Source: Chitinophaga rhizophila
GTDB taxonomy: Bacteria > Bacteroidota > Bacteroidia > Chitinophagales > Chitinophagaceae
Length of the DNA: 64,000 nucleotides
NCBI RefSeq assembly: GCF_019492185.1
Contig: NZ_JAICCF010000001.1
Coordinates: 992,001 to 1,056,000, forward strand
Reading direction: 5' to 3'
Shown here: in pieces, positions 1 to 10,400 of the stretch
Position numbering within the stretch: the stretch's first letter is position 1
Layout of the letters: every line of letters starts with the position of its first letter
Made by a program: the position numbers and the translations under genes
The notes under the pieces: model-generated
The model's database searches: none
Seen by the model: only the letters and a program-made list of their open reading frames with translations
Told to the model about the DNA's origin: nothing

Positions 1-1
1 A

Positions 2-1621
2 CCGGCACAAACCACGCCGGTGGCAGCAGGATTAGGCGGAGGGATCTACACCTTATCCATCCGGGATGGTAACAACTGTACAACAACGGTCACAGATACT
101 ATAGAAATGCAGTCAATGGCCAGTCTGACGGCAACTGCCCTACCTGCACAGATTTGTGCAGGGGATACCTCTTCCCTCTCCGTAACAGCCAATGGTGGCA
201 CGGTAAGTAACTACTCCTGGTCACCGGGAACCTATGGCGGAGATCGTGTGATGGTTACTCCGACAGATACAACTGCCTACATTGTTTCAGCTACAGATGC
301 CTTTGGTTGTATTTTAACAGATACTGTAATGGTGGCAGTAAAACCTACTCCGCAGCCGGCATTTACAGCGCTTCCCGAAGTGGTTTGCCTGGGTAGCGAC
401 CATACGCTTACTTTCACAGGCACTGCCGGAGCAGCGGCGACCTATAACTGGTTTGATTTTTCAGGAGCCACTATTCATAGCGGAACAGCGGCAGGCCCTT
501 ATGATATACGTTTTGACAACGCAGGACAGTATACTATACAGTTACAAATAACCGAAGATGGTTGTGTATCGACAATAGCTACTGAGGAGCTGACGGTATC
601 GCAGCCGCCGGAAGCAGTATTTACAGTCAGCAAGACGCCCGTTTGCGCAGGCGAGGCAACCACGGTAACCTTCTCAGGCACACATAGTCCATATGCAATA
701 CCTACCTGGAACTTCGGAGGCGGAAATATACAAGATGGTGATGGGTTTGGCCCCTATACGGTGGTATATCCGCGTAGCGGCATCATTACCCTGCGTATAC
801 AGGATGGCGTGTGTGCAGACACCGCTACCGCCCTGGAGGTGGTAGCTATACCTTTGCCGGTGGCAGATTTCACCACGGATTTAACCACAGGATGTGCGCC
901 GGCAACGATCAATTTTACCAATAACTCACAACTGGCAGATAGTTACCAATGGACGCTGGGCGATGGTACCCAAACAAATGAAAAAGCACCCTTACACGAT
1001 TATACAGTGCCAGGGGTCTATACGGTCACCATGACCGCCATAGCGCAGGGGCAGTGTACAAGCACTATTACTAAACCTGCATTGATCAGTATCCTGACAC
1101 CGCCGGTGGCTTCCTTCACGGCCGCACCAGGCGAGAACGTTCCGGTAGAGTTCAAAAATGGCACATTTACATTCAACAACACCTCACAGTTTGCCAGGAA
1201 CTACCTCTGGGATTTCGGTGATGGTCAGTCCGCCGATACAGAAGATGCCCAACACAAATACGAGCTGCCTGGCAGTTACCGCGTCACCCTTTATGCAGGG
1301 AATGAAATCGGCTGTACAGATAGTATCAGTCATGCGTGGTATATCGTAACGCCTGACCTGGTATTAGAAATTCCGAATGCTTTCAGCCCTAACGGCGACG
1401 GAATGAATGACAGCTGGAATATTGATGGATTAAAAGCAAGACCACAGGCTACCACGGAGATCTATAACCGCTGGGGTCAGATAGTCTTTACCGGAATCGG
1501 ATATACACCGTGGGATGGAACGAGACGCGGTCAACCCCTTCCGCAGGGTACCTATTATTATGTGATTAAAACATCGGCAGACGAAAAGCCCTATACAGGA
1601 TGGGTAGCGCTGCTACGGTAA
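2..1621 (+). CDS. Secreted PKD/SprB-repeat protein with T9SS type B C-terminal domain (5' partial)
   Basis: C-terminal part of a large cell-surface protein. The frame is open to the left edge of the window, so the GTG at 20 is not a credible start. The first residues (PAQTT, then GIYTLSIRDGNNC) are the end of a SprB-type repeat. Several Ig-like/PKD modules follow, with motifs such as WNFGGG, WTLGDG and WDFGDG. The last ~90 residues (IPNAFSPNGDGMNDSW ... YNRWGQIVF ... YYYVIKT) form the CHU_C/gliding-motility type B sorting domain, which directs export through the Bacteroidota type IX system. Known members are adhesins or gliding-surface proteins; a ligand cannot be inferred. The next gene encodes a similar protein. 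Confidence 0.85.
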   Translation, partial: PAQTTPVAAGLGGGIYTLSIRDGNNCTTTVTDTIEMQSMASLTATALPAQICAGDTSSLSVTANGGTVSNYSWSPGTYGGDRVMVTPTDTTAYIVSATDAFGCILTDTVMVAVKPTPQPAFTALPEVVCLGSDHTLTFTGTAGAAATYNWFDFSGATIHSGTAAGPYDIRFDNAGQYTIQLQITEDGCVSTIATEELTVSQPPEAVFTVSKTPVCAGEATTVTFSGTHSPYAIPTWNFGGGNIQDGDGFGPYTVVYPRSGIITLRIQDGVCADTATALEVVAIPLPVADFTTDLTTGCAPATINFTNNSQLADSYQWTLGDGTQTNEKAPLHDYTVPGVYTVTMTAIAQGQCTSTITKPALISILTPPVASFTAAPGENVPVEFKNGTFTFNNTSQFARNYLWDFGDGQSADTEDAQHKYELPGSYRVTLYAGNEIGCTDSISHAWYIVTPDLVLEIPNAFSPNGDGMNDSWNIDGLKARPQATTEIYNRWGQIVFTGIGYTPWDGTRRGQPLPQGTYYYVIKTSADEKPYTGWVALLR

Positions 1622-1652
1622 TATATTTAGTATCAACCAAAAATACAATTGA

Positions 1653-3611
1653 ATGAAACGTGTTCTTCTTGTTGCCTCCATGCTGGTAATATGTGCCTGC
1701 AGGCTATACGCACAAACCTATACCCCTATACCCGTAACGGGTTACAACAACGATGGTGTAGCAGAAGCCGGGCTGAATGCAGAAGCCGTGACTACCACAG
1801 GACTGGATATCCAGGCTAAGATACTCTATAGCCTGGATTTTGCAGCATTGAACGGCTTACAGGCAGGCATACCCAATGATGGTATTTTTACTACAGGGCT
1901 TCGTACTTACCAGATGGCAGACTATACCGGCAATAACGTATTGTACCTGTCAAAAAACGGTGTCGTAGCCAATACCACCGGTTTTGATACCCTGACGTTT
2001 GTTACACCCGGCGCTTACAGTAAACTCAGTTTTCTTTGTTATTCCACGGAGCAAAGCAGTACTATATCCATCACCTTCAATTATACAGATGGTACATCCT
2101 CCATTCCGGATACTTCTACAATCCTTGACTGGTTTGGCGGTATCAATCCCGTTTTTGACAGTCATGGCCGTATAAAGAGACAGGCAGCCGGCCCATATGC
2201 CGTAGAGGGCCTCAGTTCTAATGACCCGCGTATTTACTGTGTTGATATTGCACCCGTTTGTGAAAACCAGGCCAAAGAAATTGCTTCCGTGATTGTTAAT
2301 TACGTACAGAGTGGTGATCCGGGTGGGCAGTCCAGAGCTGTATTCCTGGCAGTATCAGGTCTGGCATATGTACCTATCGGAGTAACCTCCGATGTAGTAA
2401 AGGCTTCCTGTGGCAATAGCGATGGCAGCATCAATATTACCGCAACAGGCGGCGCATTCCCCCTAACTTATTCCTGGAATACCACGCCCGCGCAAACAAC
2501 TGAGCATGCCGTAGACCTGGCAGCGGGTACATATACCGTTACCGTGACAGACGCTAATGGATGTCCTGCAGATTTCAGTACGGAAGTGAGTGAGGAATCA
2601 ATGATACTGCTGAAAGCACTGGCCAAACCAGGCGACCTTTGTACCGGCACAACAACTAAACTGTGGGCTATCCCTACCGGTGGACGTATGCAGTCATATA
2701 CCTGGGAGCCAGGAACAGTGACAGATTCCAGCTTTACCATATCACCGGATACTACAACGACCTTTAAACTGACCGGCATTGATGAAAATGGATGTAAGGT
2801 GATAGACAGTATTAAAATTACCGTTACTGAGAAACCGGAAGCGCCCCTGGTAAGTGCACAGACGATCTGTCCGGATAGTACCGCCACACTGAAGATCACA
2901 AATGCCACTACCCCTTTTACCTATAACTGGTACACCTTCCCGTCAGGAGGAAACGTAACAGGCAATGGTGATACCTATACAACACCGGCAATAGGCACCG
3001 CCACTACCTGGTATGTGGAGGCAGTAAACGGACCTTGCGCCAGCGACCGGACGCCGGTAACCGTAACCCCGTTTGATAGAGCAGCGACACCGGTAGTAAA
3101 GACAGGAACGATCAGTAGCACCGGAGTGACATTTACCTGGGAACCTGTACCCGGAGCAACCGGTTATATTGTTTCAGTAGATGGCAGTACCTATGCAGCG
3201 CCGAGCAGCGGTAACCAGGGTACTACGCATGTGGTGACTGGCATTACCAACCAGGAATCTATCAATATCAAGGTGATTGCACTCGGGCCACAAGTATGTC
3301 AGAACAGCTTACCCGGACTCGCCAGCGCTAAACCGAAACCAGGAGAAATATTTATACCGAATGCCTTTACACCAAATGGCGACGGTAAAAATGACTATTT
3401 CAAACCAGAAGGCACCAGTATTACCGCTATTGATATGAAGATATTCAACCAGTGGGGAGAACTGATTTACCAGACTAATCAGCTGACCGGCTGGAATGGT
3501 ACTTATAATGGAACGCTACAACCATCCGGCGTTTATACATATACAGTACGGATTACGATGACTGACAAGACACAAGTAATAAAAAAAGGAGCCATTAATC
3601 TGTTAAGATAA
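1653..3611 (+). CDS. Secreted SprB-repeat protein with T9SS type B C-terminal domain
   Basis: Complete 652-residue surface protein. It starts with a signal peptide (MKRVLLVASMLVICACRLYA, then Q). The N-terminal ~230 residues are a beta-rich module I do not recognise. A SprB repeat at about 245-310 (YSWNTTPAQTT ... AGTYTVTVTDANGC) matches the repeat that begins the upstream partial gene. Ig-like and fibronectin-like modules follow. The last ~85 residues (IPNAFTPNGDGKNDYF ... FNQWGELIY ... GVYTYTVRI) are a type B sorting domain for type IX secretion. It lies 31 bp after the upstream gene, likely co-transcribed, and is followed by a strong terminator. A role in surface adhesion or gliding is inferred. 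Confidence 0.85.
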   Translation: MKRVLLVASMLVICACRLYAQTYTPIPVTGYNNDGVAEAGLNAEAVTTTGLDIQAKILYSLDFAALNGLQAGIPNDGIFTTGLRTYQMADYTGNNVLYLSKNGVVANTTGFDTLTFVTPGAYSKLSFLCYSTEQSSTISITFNYTDGTSSIPDTSTILDWFGGINPVFDSHGRIKRQAAGPYAVEGLSSNDPRIYCVDIAPVCENQAKEIASVIVNYVQSGDPGGQSRAVFLAVSGLAYVPIGVTSDVVKASCGNSDGSINITATGGAFPLTYSWNTTPAQTTEHAVDLAAGTYTVTVTDANGCPADFSTEVSEESMILLKALAKPGDLCTGTTTKLWAIPTGGRMQSYTWEPGTVTDSSFTISPDTTTTFKLTGIDENGCKVIDSIKITVTEKPEAPLVSAQTICPDSTATLKITNATTPFTYNWYTFPSGGNVTGNGDTYTTPAIGTATTWYVEAVNGPCASDRTPVTVTPFDRAATPVVKTGTISSTGVTFTWEPVPGATGYIVSVDGSTYAAPSSGNQGTTHVVTGITNQESINIKVIALGPQVCQNSLPGLASAKPKPGEIFIPNAFTPNGDGKNDYFKPEGTSITAIDMKIFNQWGELIYQTNQLTGWNGTYNGTLQPSGVYTYTVRITMTDKTQVIKKGAINLLR

Positions 3612-3636
3612 ATCCGCAACAAACGCGTTTTATTCC

Positions 3637-3667
3637 GGGGATGACTGTATGGTCATCCCCTTTTTTT
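3637..3667 (+). terminator. Rho-independent terminator after the adhesin pair
   Basis: Nine-bp perfect stem (GGGGATGAC / GTCATCCCC) with a 6-nt loop, followed by a run of seven T. It lies 25 bp after the stop codon of the secreted protein gene. Confidence 0.9.
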
Positions 3668-3955
3668 ATACCTGCAATATTGTAGCTGATACAGCAGCTA
3701 GTTTGGCAATGACAACTATGGAATAATATAGTGCTTACACCAAAGTGTGATATAGACACGTATAAACACACTACATAATTGGATATCAACTATTTAAACT
3801 GAAACATTTAGCATTATAAGGAGCAACAAACAGGCTTTCCTAAAAAACTTTGAATTTTACAACTATTCATTTGAATGGAACAATAATAACCCAGGGATTC
3901 TTACCATTTTTACAGCAGGATTTAAAGGTACTCAACGAATAAACAGGCGAAAGGA

Positions 3956-3987
3956 AGAACCACGTGTAACAGGTGGTTCTTTTTTTA
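3956..3987 (+). terminator. Second terminator-like hairpin in the 3612-4049 gap
   Basis: Stem AGAACCAC / GTGGTTCT followed by seven T, in the 438-bp gap before the response regulator. No protein gene precedes it on this strand after the terminator at 3637, so it could end a short untranslated RNA starting around 3780-3900, or it could be a leader attenuator for the two-component operon. The rest of the gap is AT-rich with nothing else I recognise. Confidence 0.55.
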
Positions 3988-4049
3988 TAATCGGATAAGG
4001 TAATAGCTTCAAGATTCCTTCAAATTTTTAACCGAATTATGCAGTTGAT

Positions 4050-4733
4050 ATGAAAGTTCTGCTCGTTGAAGATAATAAAGAGCTGGCCGGCAGCATCCGT
4101 AGTTTCCTGGAAAAGGAAGGCTACTTATGCGAAGTAAGTTATACCAGCAATGAAGCCTATGATAAACTGACGGCCTTCGAGTATGACTGCATACTATTGG
4201 ATATTACGCTGCCAGACGGTAATGGACTGGAGCTACTGCAATTTATCCGCCTGGAAAAGATTGATAGCTGTGTACTAATCATTTCAGCCAAGAACTCGCT
4301 GGATGATAAGATCACCGGGCTGGAGGGAGGAGCGGATGACTATCTGACCAAGCCCTTTCACCTGCCGGAGTTACATGCACGGGTAAGGGCTATTTTCAGA
4401 AGGAAGAAGCTACAGGGCAGCAATATTGTTACTTTCAACGAGATTACGCTGAACACAGATACACTGGAAGCACTAGTAAATAATACTGTACTGGACGTAA
4501 CGCCGAAGGAATTTGATCTCTTGTTATACTTTATCGTCAATAAGAACCGGGTATTGTCTCGTCAGTCGATCGCTGCCCATCTCTGGGGCGACTATACCGA
4601 CAACCTGTCCAACTTTGACTTCGTATACCAGCATGTGAAGAATCTGCGAAAAAAGATGAATGCTGCGGCAGGTGGAGATTACATCAATACAGTGTATGGA
4701 TTAGGTTATAAATTTAATACTGCCGCATCATGA
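4050..4733 (+). CDS. OmpR-family response regulator
   Basis: Cytoplasmic DNA-binding response regulator, 227 residues, the normal family length. The receiver domain (about 1-115) has the acidic pair in VEDN, phosphoacceptor Asp51 in CILLDITLP, and the conserved Lys in LTKPFH. The C-terminal winged helix (about 130-225) includes LTPKEF-like VTPKEFDLLLYF and VYGLGYKF. The kinase gene starts inside its stop codon (ATGA overlap), so the pair is translationally coupled. The efflux genes that follow on the same strand are the likely regulon, by analogy with many RND loci. Confidence 0.93.
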   Translation: MKVLLVEDNKELAGSIRSFLEKEGYLCEVSYTSNEAYDKLTAFEYDCILLDITLPDGNGLELLQFIRLEKIDSCVLIISAKNSLDDKITGLEGGADDYLTKPFHLPELHARVRAIFRRKKLQGSNIVTFNEITLNTDTLEALVNNTVLDVTPKEFDLLLYFIVNKNRVLSRQSIAAHLWGDYTDNLSNFDFVYQHVKNLRKKMNAAAGGDYINTVYGLGYKFNTAAS

Positions 4734-6064
4734 AACTGATCAATAAATTCACGCTATGGTATATCTGCATCACACTGACAGCGATGCTGGTAGGATTTGT
4801 GATTGCGTATCATAAGGTAAAGTCAGGTATAGACCAGGGAGAGATCAACCGCCTGAAAGCAAAGAACGATCAGATGGCATTACAGATGCGCAAAGGGGTT
4901 TCTCCGGATACCTACATGCGCGGCAGACCTGTGGAGATTAAGTTACTGGAGAATGAGGTACCACTGACTAAGTATGATGTATATGAGCATACCTTCTTTA
5001 ATACCATGCTGCAGCAAAAGGAATGCAGGCTGACTGTAAAGTCCTTTTATAATATCAATGGTCGTCATTACAGTATTTCATCCTATAACTATGTTACCAA
5101 GGCTAATGAGATATTCAAAGGCCTGTTCAGCTCTTTCATCTGGATCTTCGCCATACTGTTAACACTAACAGTACTCTCTGCAAGGTTTGTATCCAGGCTG
5201 ATACTGGCCCCATTTCACCATACTATGAAAAAGGTGCGGGCTTTTAACCTGAAGGACAGGAAGCCGCTGCTGCTGCCAACAGCCAGTGCGTCAGAACTGA
5301 AAACGCTGAACTCTTTTCTGAACAGTATGACAGACAAAGCGCTGGATGACTACCGTTCGCTGAAAGAGTTCACCGAAAATGCTTCTCATGAGTTACAGAC
5401 GCCGCTGGCAGTATTACGCAACAAGCTGGAGCTACTGACGGAGTCCTATCTGCAGGGAAAAGAGCCGGATAGTATAGTACCACTGATAGCCGACATGCAG
5501 AATGAGATTGACAAGTTGTCCAGGATAAACAGTTCATTGACACTACTTGCCAGGCTGGAAAACAACGAATTTGAAAATCGTCAGTCAATATCTATGTCAC
5601 AGCTGATTACTGATGCGCTGCAGAGCTTTTCGGAATTGCTGGATATGAAATCCATTGCACTACAGACACACATATCAGCAGGAGTGACCGTGCAACTGCA
5701 TCCGGCGCTGACAGACATTTTACTAGGGAACCTGTTGAGTAATGCGATCAGGCACAATGTTGAGGGTGGTCAGATTAATATCCTGCTCAGCAAATCCAGG
5801 CTAGTGATCAGTAATACCGGGCTACCACCAGAAGTACCTACCAACCAGCTGTTCAGGCGCTTCAAAAAGGGAAGCCGGAACAGTAACTCGATAGGCATAG
5901 GTCTGGCAATTGTGAAACAGATCTGCGACATCAACCATTTCGACATTCAATATGACTACGCCGAAGGCTGGCATATCATGCAAATTATTTTCGAGGAATC
6001 AACAGAGAACCTATCACTGCTAAGGGAAGAGATCAGCACACTTCTTCCTGAGAAACAGTATTAG
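4730..6064 (+). CDS. Sensor histidine kinase, HisKA/HATPase type
   Basis: Membrane sensor kinase of 444 residues. Two transmembrane segments (about 8-27 and 132-152) flank a ~105-residue periplasmic sensor region without a recognisable fold. The H-box is FTENASHELQTPLAVLRNKL with phospho-acceptor His220. The ATP-binding domain shows the N-box (GNLLSNAIRHN) and G-box (GIGLAIVKQI). It overlaps the response regulator by 4 bp and lies 30 bp before the TolC-like gene. The sensed signal is unknown. Confidence 0.93.
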   Translation: MKLINKFTLWYICITLTAMLVGFVIAYHKVKSGIDQGEINRLKAKNDQMALQMRKGVSPDTYMRGRPVEIKLLENEVPLTKYDVYEHTFFNTMLQQKECRLTVKSFYNINGRHYSISSYNYVTKANEIFKGLFSSFIWIFAILLTLTVLSARFVSRLILAPFHHTMKKVRAFNLKDRKPLLLPTASASELKTLNSFLNSMTDKALDDYRSLKEFTENASHELQTPLAVLRNKLELLTESYLQGKEPDSIVPLIADMQNEIDKLSRINSSLTLLARLENNEFENRQSISMSQLITDALQSFSELLDMKSIALQTHISAGVTVQLHPALTDILLGNLLSNAIRHNVEGGQINILLSKSRLVISNTGLPPEVPTNQLFRRFKKGSRNSNSIGIGLAIVKQICDINHFDIQYDYAEGWHIMQIIFEESTENLSLLREEISTLLPEKQY

Positions 6065-6094
6065 TGTTCAAGGTCTTAATGTTTAAGTATTATC

Positions 6095-7492
6095 ATGCAA
6101 ACAAAAAGAATCGTCGTAGTCCTTTTCCTGCTGTTATGGCATGGATCAATGGAGGCACTACACGCACAGCAGGTACTGACGTTGAAAGACGCAGTACAAA
6201 CCGCGCTGGCCAATTACGGGACCATCAGGGCTAAAGCCAACTACCTGAATGCGTCGAAAGCCACAGCAACACAGGCGAAGCGGGAGTATCTTCCAAACCT
6301 GAACCTATCCGGCCAACAGGATTACGGTACCGTTAACGGACAATTCGGACCTTCTTTCGGCCTGAACGGAGGTATTGCATCCGCCGGTCCGACGCTGCCT
6401 ACGCAGAACTGGAATGCCGCTTTCGGCGGACTATACCTTGCCAATCTTAACTGGGACTTCTTCGCATTTGGCCGTGCAAAGGAAAGGATTAAAACAGCCC
6501 AGGCAACCGTTAACAGAGACCAGGCAGACTGGGAGCAGGAACAGTTCCAGCATTCGGTAAGAGTGGCAGGCGCATATTTGAACCTGCTGGCAGCACAGCG
6601 GCTTACGCGGTCCTGGCGGAATAACCTGGAACGCGCCGATACTTTCCGTGCGGTAGTAGTCACCAGAGCGTTGAACGGGCTGATACCCGGAGTGGATTCT
6701 ACACTGGCCAACGCCGAGGTGTCTAATGCCAAAATCTCTTATACGAAAGCGAGAGATGCAGAACAGACCTATGCAAATCAGTTGGCGCAACTCATGGGTA
6801 TTGCTCCTGCTAACTTTACACTGGATACCTTATTCATTACCAGGATACCTTCCGCACTGACAGATAGTATCGCAGGCAATGTGCAGGGGCACCCATTACT
6901 GAAGTTTTATGAGAACCGGATTAAGCTGAGTGACGAACAGGCCAGATATATACATACGCTGAACTACCCAGCCTTTTCACTATTCACTGGCGTACAAACG
7001 CGAGGTTCGGGCTTTGCGGATAACTATATTGTTGATCAGACAGCCTATAACAAAGGTTACTGGGATGGTATAAAACCAAACCGTACCAACTACCTTGTAG
7101 GCGTAGGTGTATCCTGGAATCTGACATCTCCATTGAGAGTAAAGCACCAGACAGCTTCTCAGAAGTTTATATCCAAGGGTTTGCAGGATGAATACGAGCT
7201 GACCCGCCAGCAGCTGACAGCCCAGCTGACCCTGTCAGACACCAGGATCAAAAATGCGCTTGACAACTATGCAGAAGCGCCGATCCAGGTGAATGCCGCC
7301 AGCGAGGCTTACATGCAGCGCACAGTATTGTACAGGAACGGCCTGAATACCATAGTTGACGTAACGCAGGTATTCTATACACTGAACCGGGCAGAGACAG
7401 ACCGTGATATTGCCTTTACGAATGTATGGCAGGCACTATTGCTCAAAGCAGCAGCAAGTGGCAATTTTTCTCTATTCATCAATGAATTTTAA
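6095..7492 (+). CDS. TolC-family outer-membrane efflux protein
   Basis: Outer-membrane channel component of a tripartite exporter, 465 residues. A signal peptide ends near LHAQ. LTLKDAVQTALANYGTIRAKANYLNAS is a typical start of a TolC/OEP repeat, and a second alpha-helical repeat begins near residue 270. It lies 4 bp before the RND pump gene in the order channel-pump-adaptor, so the three form one export machine. Substrate is not deducible. Confidence 0.9.
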   Translation: MQTKRIVVVLFLLLWHGSMEALHAQQVLTLKDAVQTALANYGTIRAKANYLNASKATATQAKREYLPNLNLSGQQDYGTVNGQFGPSFGLNGGIASAGPTLPTQNWNAAFGGLYLANLNWDFFAFGRAKERIKTAQATVNRDQADWEQEQFQHSVRVAGAYLNLLAAQRLTRSWRNNLERADTFRAVVVTRALNGLIPGVDSTLANAEVSNAKISYTKARDAEQTYANQLAQLMGIAPANFTLDTLFITRIPSALTDSIAGNVQGHPLLKFYENRIKLSDEQARYIHTLNYPAFSLFTGVQTRGSGFADNYIVDQTAYNKGYWDGIKPNRTNYLVGVGVSWNLTSPLRVKHQTASQKFISKGLQDEYELTRQQLTAQLTLSDTRIKNALDNYAEAPIQVNAASEAYMQRTVLYRNGLNTIVDVTQVFYTLNRAETDRDIAFTNVWQALLLKAAASGNFSLFINEF

Positions 7493-7496
7493 CTAA

Positions 7497-10400
7497 ATGA
7501 ACCTGATAAGATCAGCATTACGCAAACCAATATCCATACTGGTAATAGTGGCTGCCCTTTTCTTCTTCGGTATAGGAGCTGTAAGAACGATTAAGGTAGA
7601 CATCTTCCCGAAACTGGACCTCCCGGTGATGTACATCGCGCACCCGTTTGGAGGATACACTCCAACACAGATGGAGGCCTATTTCGGCAAACAGTATATC
7701 AATATATTACTCTACGTAAATGGTATCAAAGCCATTGAGACAAAAAATATACAGGGTCTCACCCTTATTAAGGTGAGCTTTTATCCGGGTACTAACATGG
7801 CACAGGCACAGGCAGAGCTAAGTGCTTTCTGTAACCGTATCCAGGCCATATTTCCGCCCGGTTCACAGCCGCCATTCATTATCCGTTTTGACGCCTCTAC
7901 CCTGCCTGTAGGTCAGCTGGTACTGAGCAGTGAAAAGCGGAGTAATAATGAACTGCTGGACCTGGCCAACACTTATGTACGTGCTTCCTTTACACAGATC
8001 CCCGGTCTGGTATCCGCCCCTCCTTTCGGTGGTAACTTACGTACAGTAGTAATCAAGGCAGATCCGGAACTGTTACGTTCTCACAATATGACACCAGATC
8101 AGTTGGTAGAAGCATTACGTATCAATAACCAGACATCGCCTTCAGGCAACGTACGTATCGGTGATGTGAACTATATCACCCCTGCGAATACAGCTATCCG
8201 GACGGTAAAAGATTTTGAGAACATTCCGCTTTTTAAAGGAGGCGTACAGAACCTGTATCTGCGTGATGTAGCAACAGTAGAAGATGGGGCAGACGTAACG
8301 GCCGGTTATGCGTTGGTCAACGGACGACGCTCTGTATACCTGAGCGTAGCGAAATCAGGCGACGCTTCTACCTGGGAAGTAGTGCAGAAACTGAAAGCAG
8401 CATTACCTAAATTTCAGTCACTGCTACCCGAAGATGTCAAACTCACCTACGAATTTGACCAGTCTGTATATGTGATCAACGCTGTAAAGAGCCTGATCAG
8501 CGAAGGTGCCATTGGTGCAATACTCACAGGCCTGATGGTATTATTGTTCCTGGGCGATGCCAGAGGAGCGCTGATTGTAATACTGACCATTCCGGCCTCG
8601 ATTATAGCAGCAGTACTATGTCTTAAACTGGCCGGACAGACCATCAATATCATGACACTGAGCGGCCTGGCACTAGCCATCGGGATATTAGTGGATGAGA
8701 GTACCGTAACAATAGAGAACATACACCAGCATCTGGATATGGGTAAACCGAAAGGCCTGGCTATATGGGATGCGTGTAAAGAGATCGCCTTCCCTAAATT
8801 GCTGATCCTGTTCTGTATTCTGGCAGTATTTGCGCCCGCATTCACTATGGGAGGCATTCCGGGTTCCCTGTTCCTGCCGTTGGCGCTGGCTATAGGCTTT
8901 GCGATGATCATTTCCTACTTCCTGGCACAGACATTTGTGCCTATCATGGCTAACTGGCTGATGAAAGATCACCAGCATAAACACAAGGCAGCACAAACAG
9001 GAGCAGCGCACGACAAGCAAGGTTTGGCGAACAGGGAGGACTTGAATAACGATGGAAAGATATCCTTCTTTGAAAAAGTGCGTAACCGGTTTATGCGCTT
9101 TATGAACAGGATGATGCCGGCACGCAAACTGATTGTGACTATATACCTGGTGGCTGGCATCGGGCTGGTATATGTACTGATCAACAGCATCGGCAGAGAT
9201 GTGTTGCCCCGGGGTAATGGTAGTCAGTTCCAGCTGCGGTTACGTGCGCCGGAAGGTACCCGGGCGGAAAAAACAGAGGAGATCACCATCAAAACAATCA
9301 ATACGATCAAACGTATTGTAGGAGCCGAAAACGTGTCTATTTCTTCTGCTTATGTAGGGCAGCACCCGGGTCAGTTCTCTATCAGCCCTATTTATCTGTT
9401 CATGCCGGGTCCACAGGAAGCGGTGATTCAGGTAGCATTGGAAGAGCATCATAAGGTAAATATGGATGCACTGAAAGACGAGATCAGGGCTGCCATGAAA
9501 AAAGAACTGCCTGACGTAAAGCCATCCTTCGAGCCGATAGAGCTGACAGATAAGATCCTGAGTCAGGGATCACCCACGCCGATAGAAGTAAGGTTTACCG
9601 GCAGGAATAAACAGCTGAATGAGCAGTTTGCAGGCAAACTGATTACAAAGCTGAAGAATATAGATTACCTGAGAGACGTACAGCTGGGTCAATCGACGAA
9701 ATACCCGTCACTACGTGTAAACATTGACAGGGTAAGAGCAGCACAGCTGGGTGTGGATGTAAGTGATATTTCCCGTTCGCTGACCACCTCAACTTCCTCT
9801 TCCAGGTATACAGAAAAAAACATCTGGATTGACGAGAAGTCTAACCTGAGTTACAGCGTGCAGGTGCAGGTACCAGAGAATAAAATGACGGATATACAGT
9901 CCATTGCAGAGATCCCGCTGCTGCGCAATTCAAGCAGGCCGGTACTGGGGGATGTGGCGACCATCGTGCCGGATACGACATATGGAGAGGCAGATAACCT
10001 GGGCGCTATTCCCAGCTTGTCTGTTACCGCGAATACGAACAATATTGATCTGGGAACAGCCGCCGCGGATGTACAGGCTGCCATCAATTCACTGGGTGAG
10101 TTGCCACGTGGTCTGAATGTTGAGCTGATAGGTCTTAGTTCTACGCTCACAGATACACTGGACAGTCTGCAATCTGGTCTGGTAGTAGCGATAGTAGTAA
10201 TCTTCCTGATGCTGGCAGCAAATTTCCAGTCATTCAAGGTATCAGCGGTAGTACTGGCATCGGTACCGGCGGTACTGATCGGGTCACTGACCTTGCTGTT
10301 ACTGACAGGATCTACCCTGAATCTGCAGTCTTACATGGGCATTATCATGTCTGTGGGTGTGTCTATATCGAATGCAGTGTTATTGATCACAAACGCAGAG

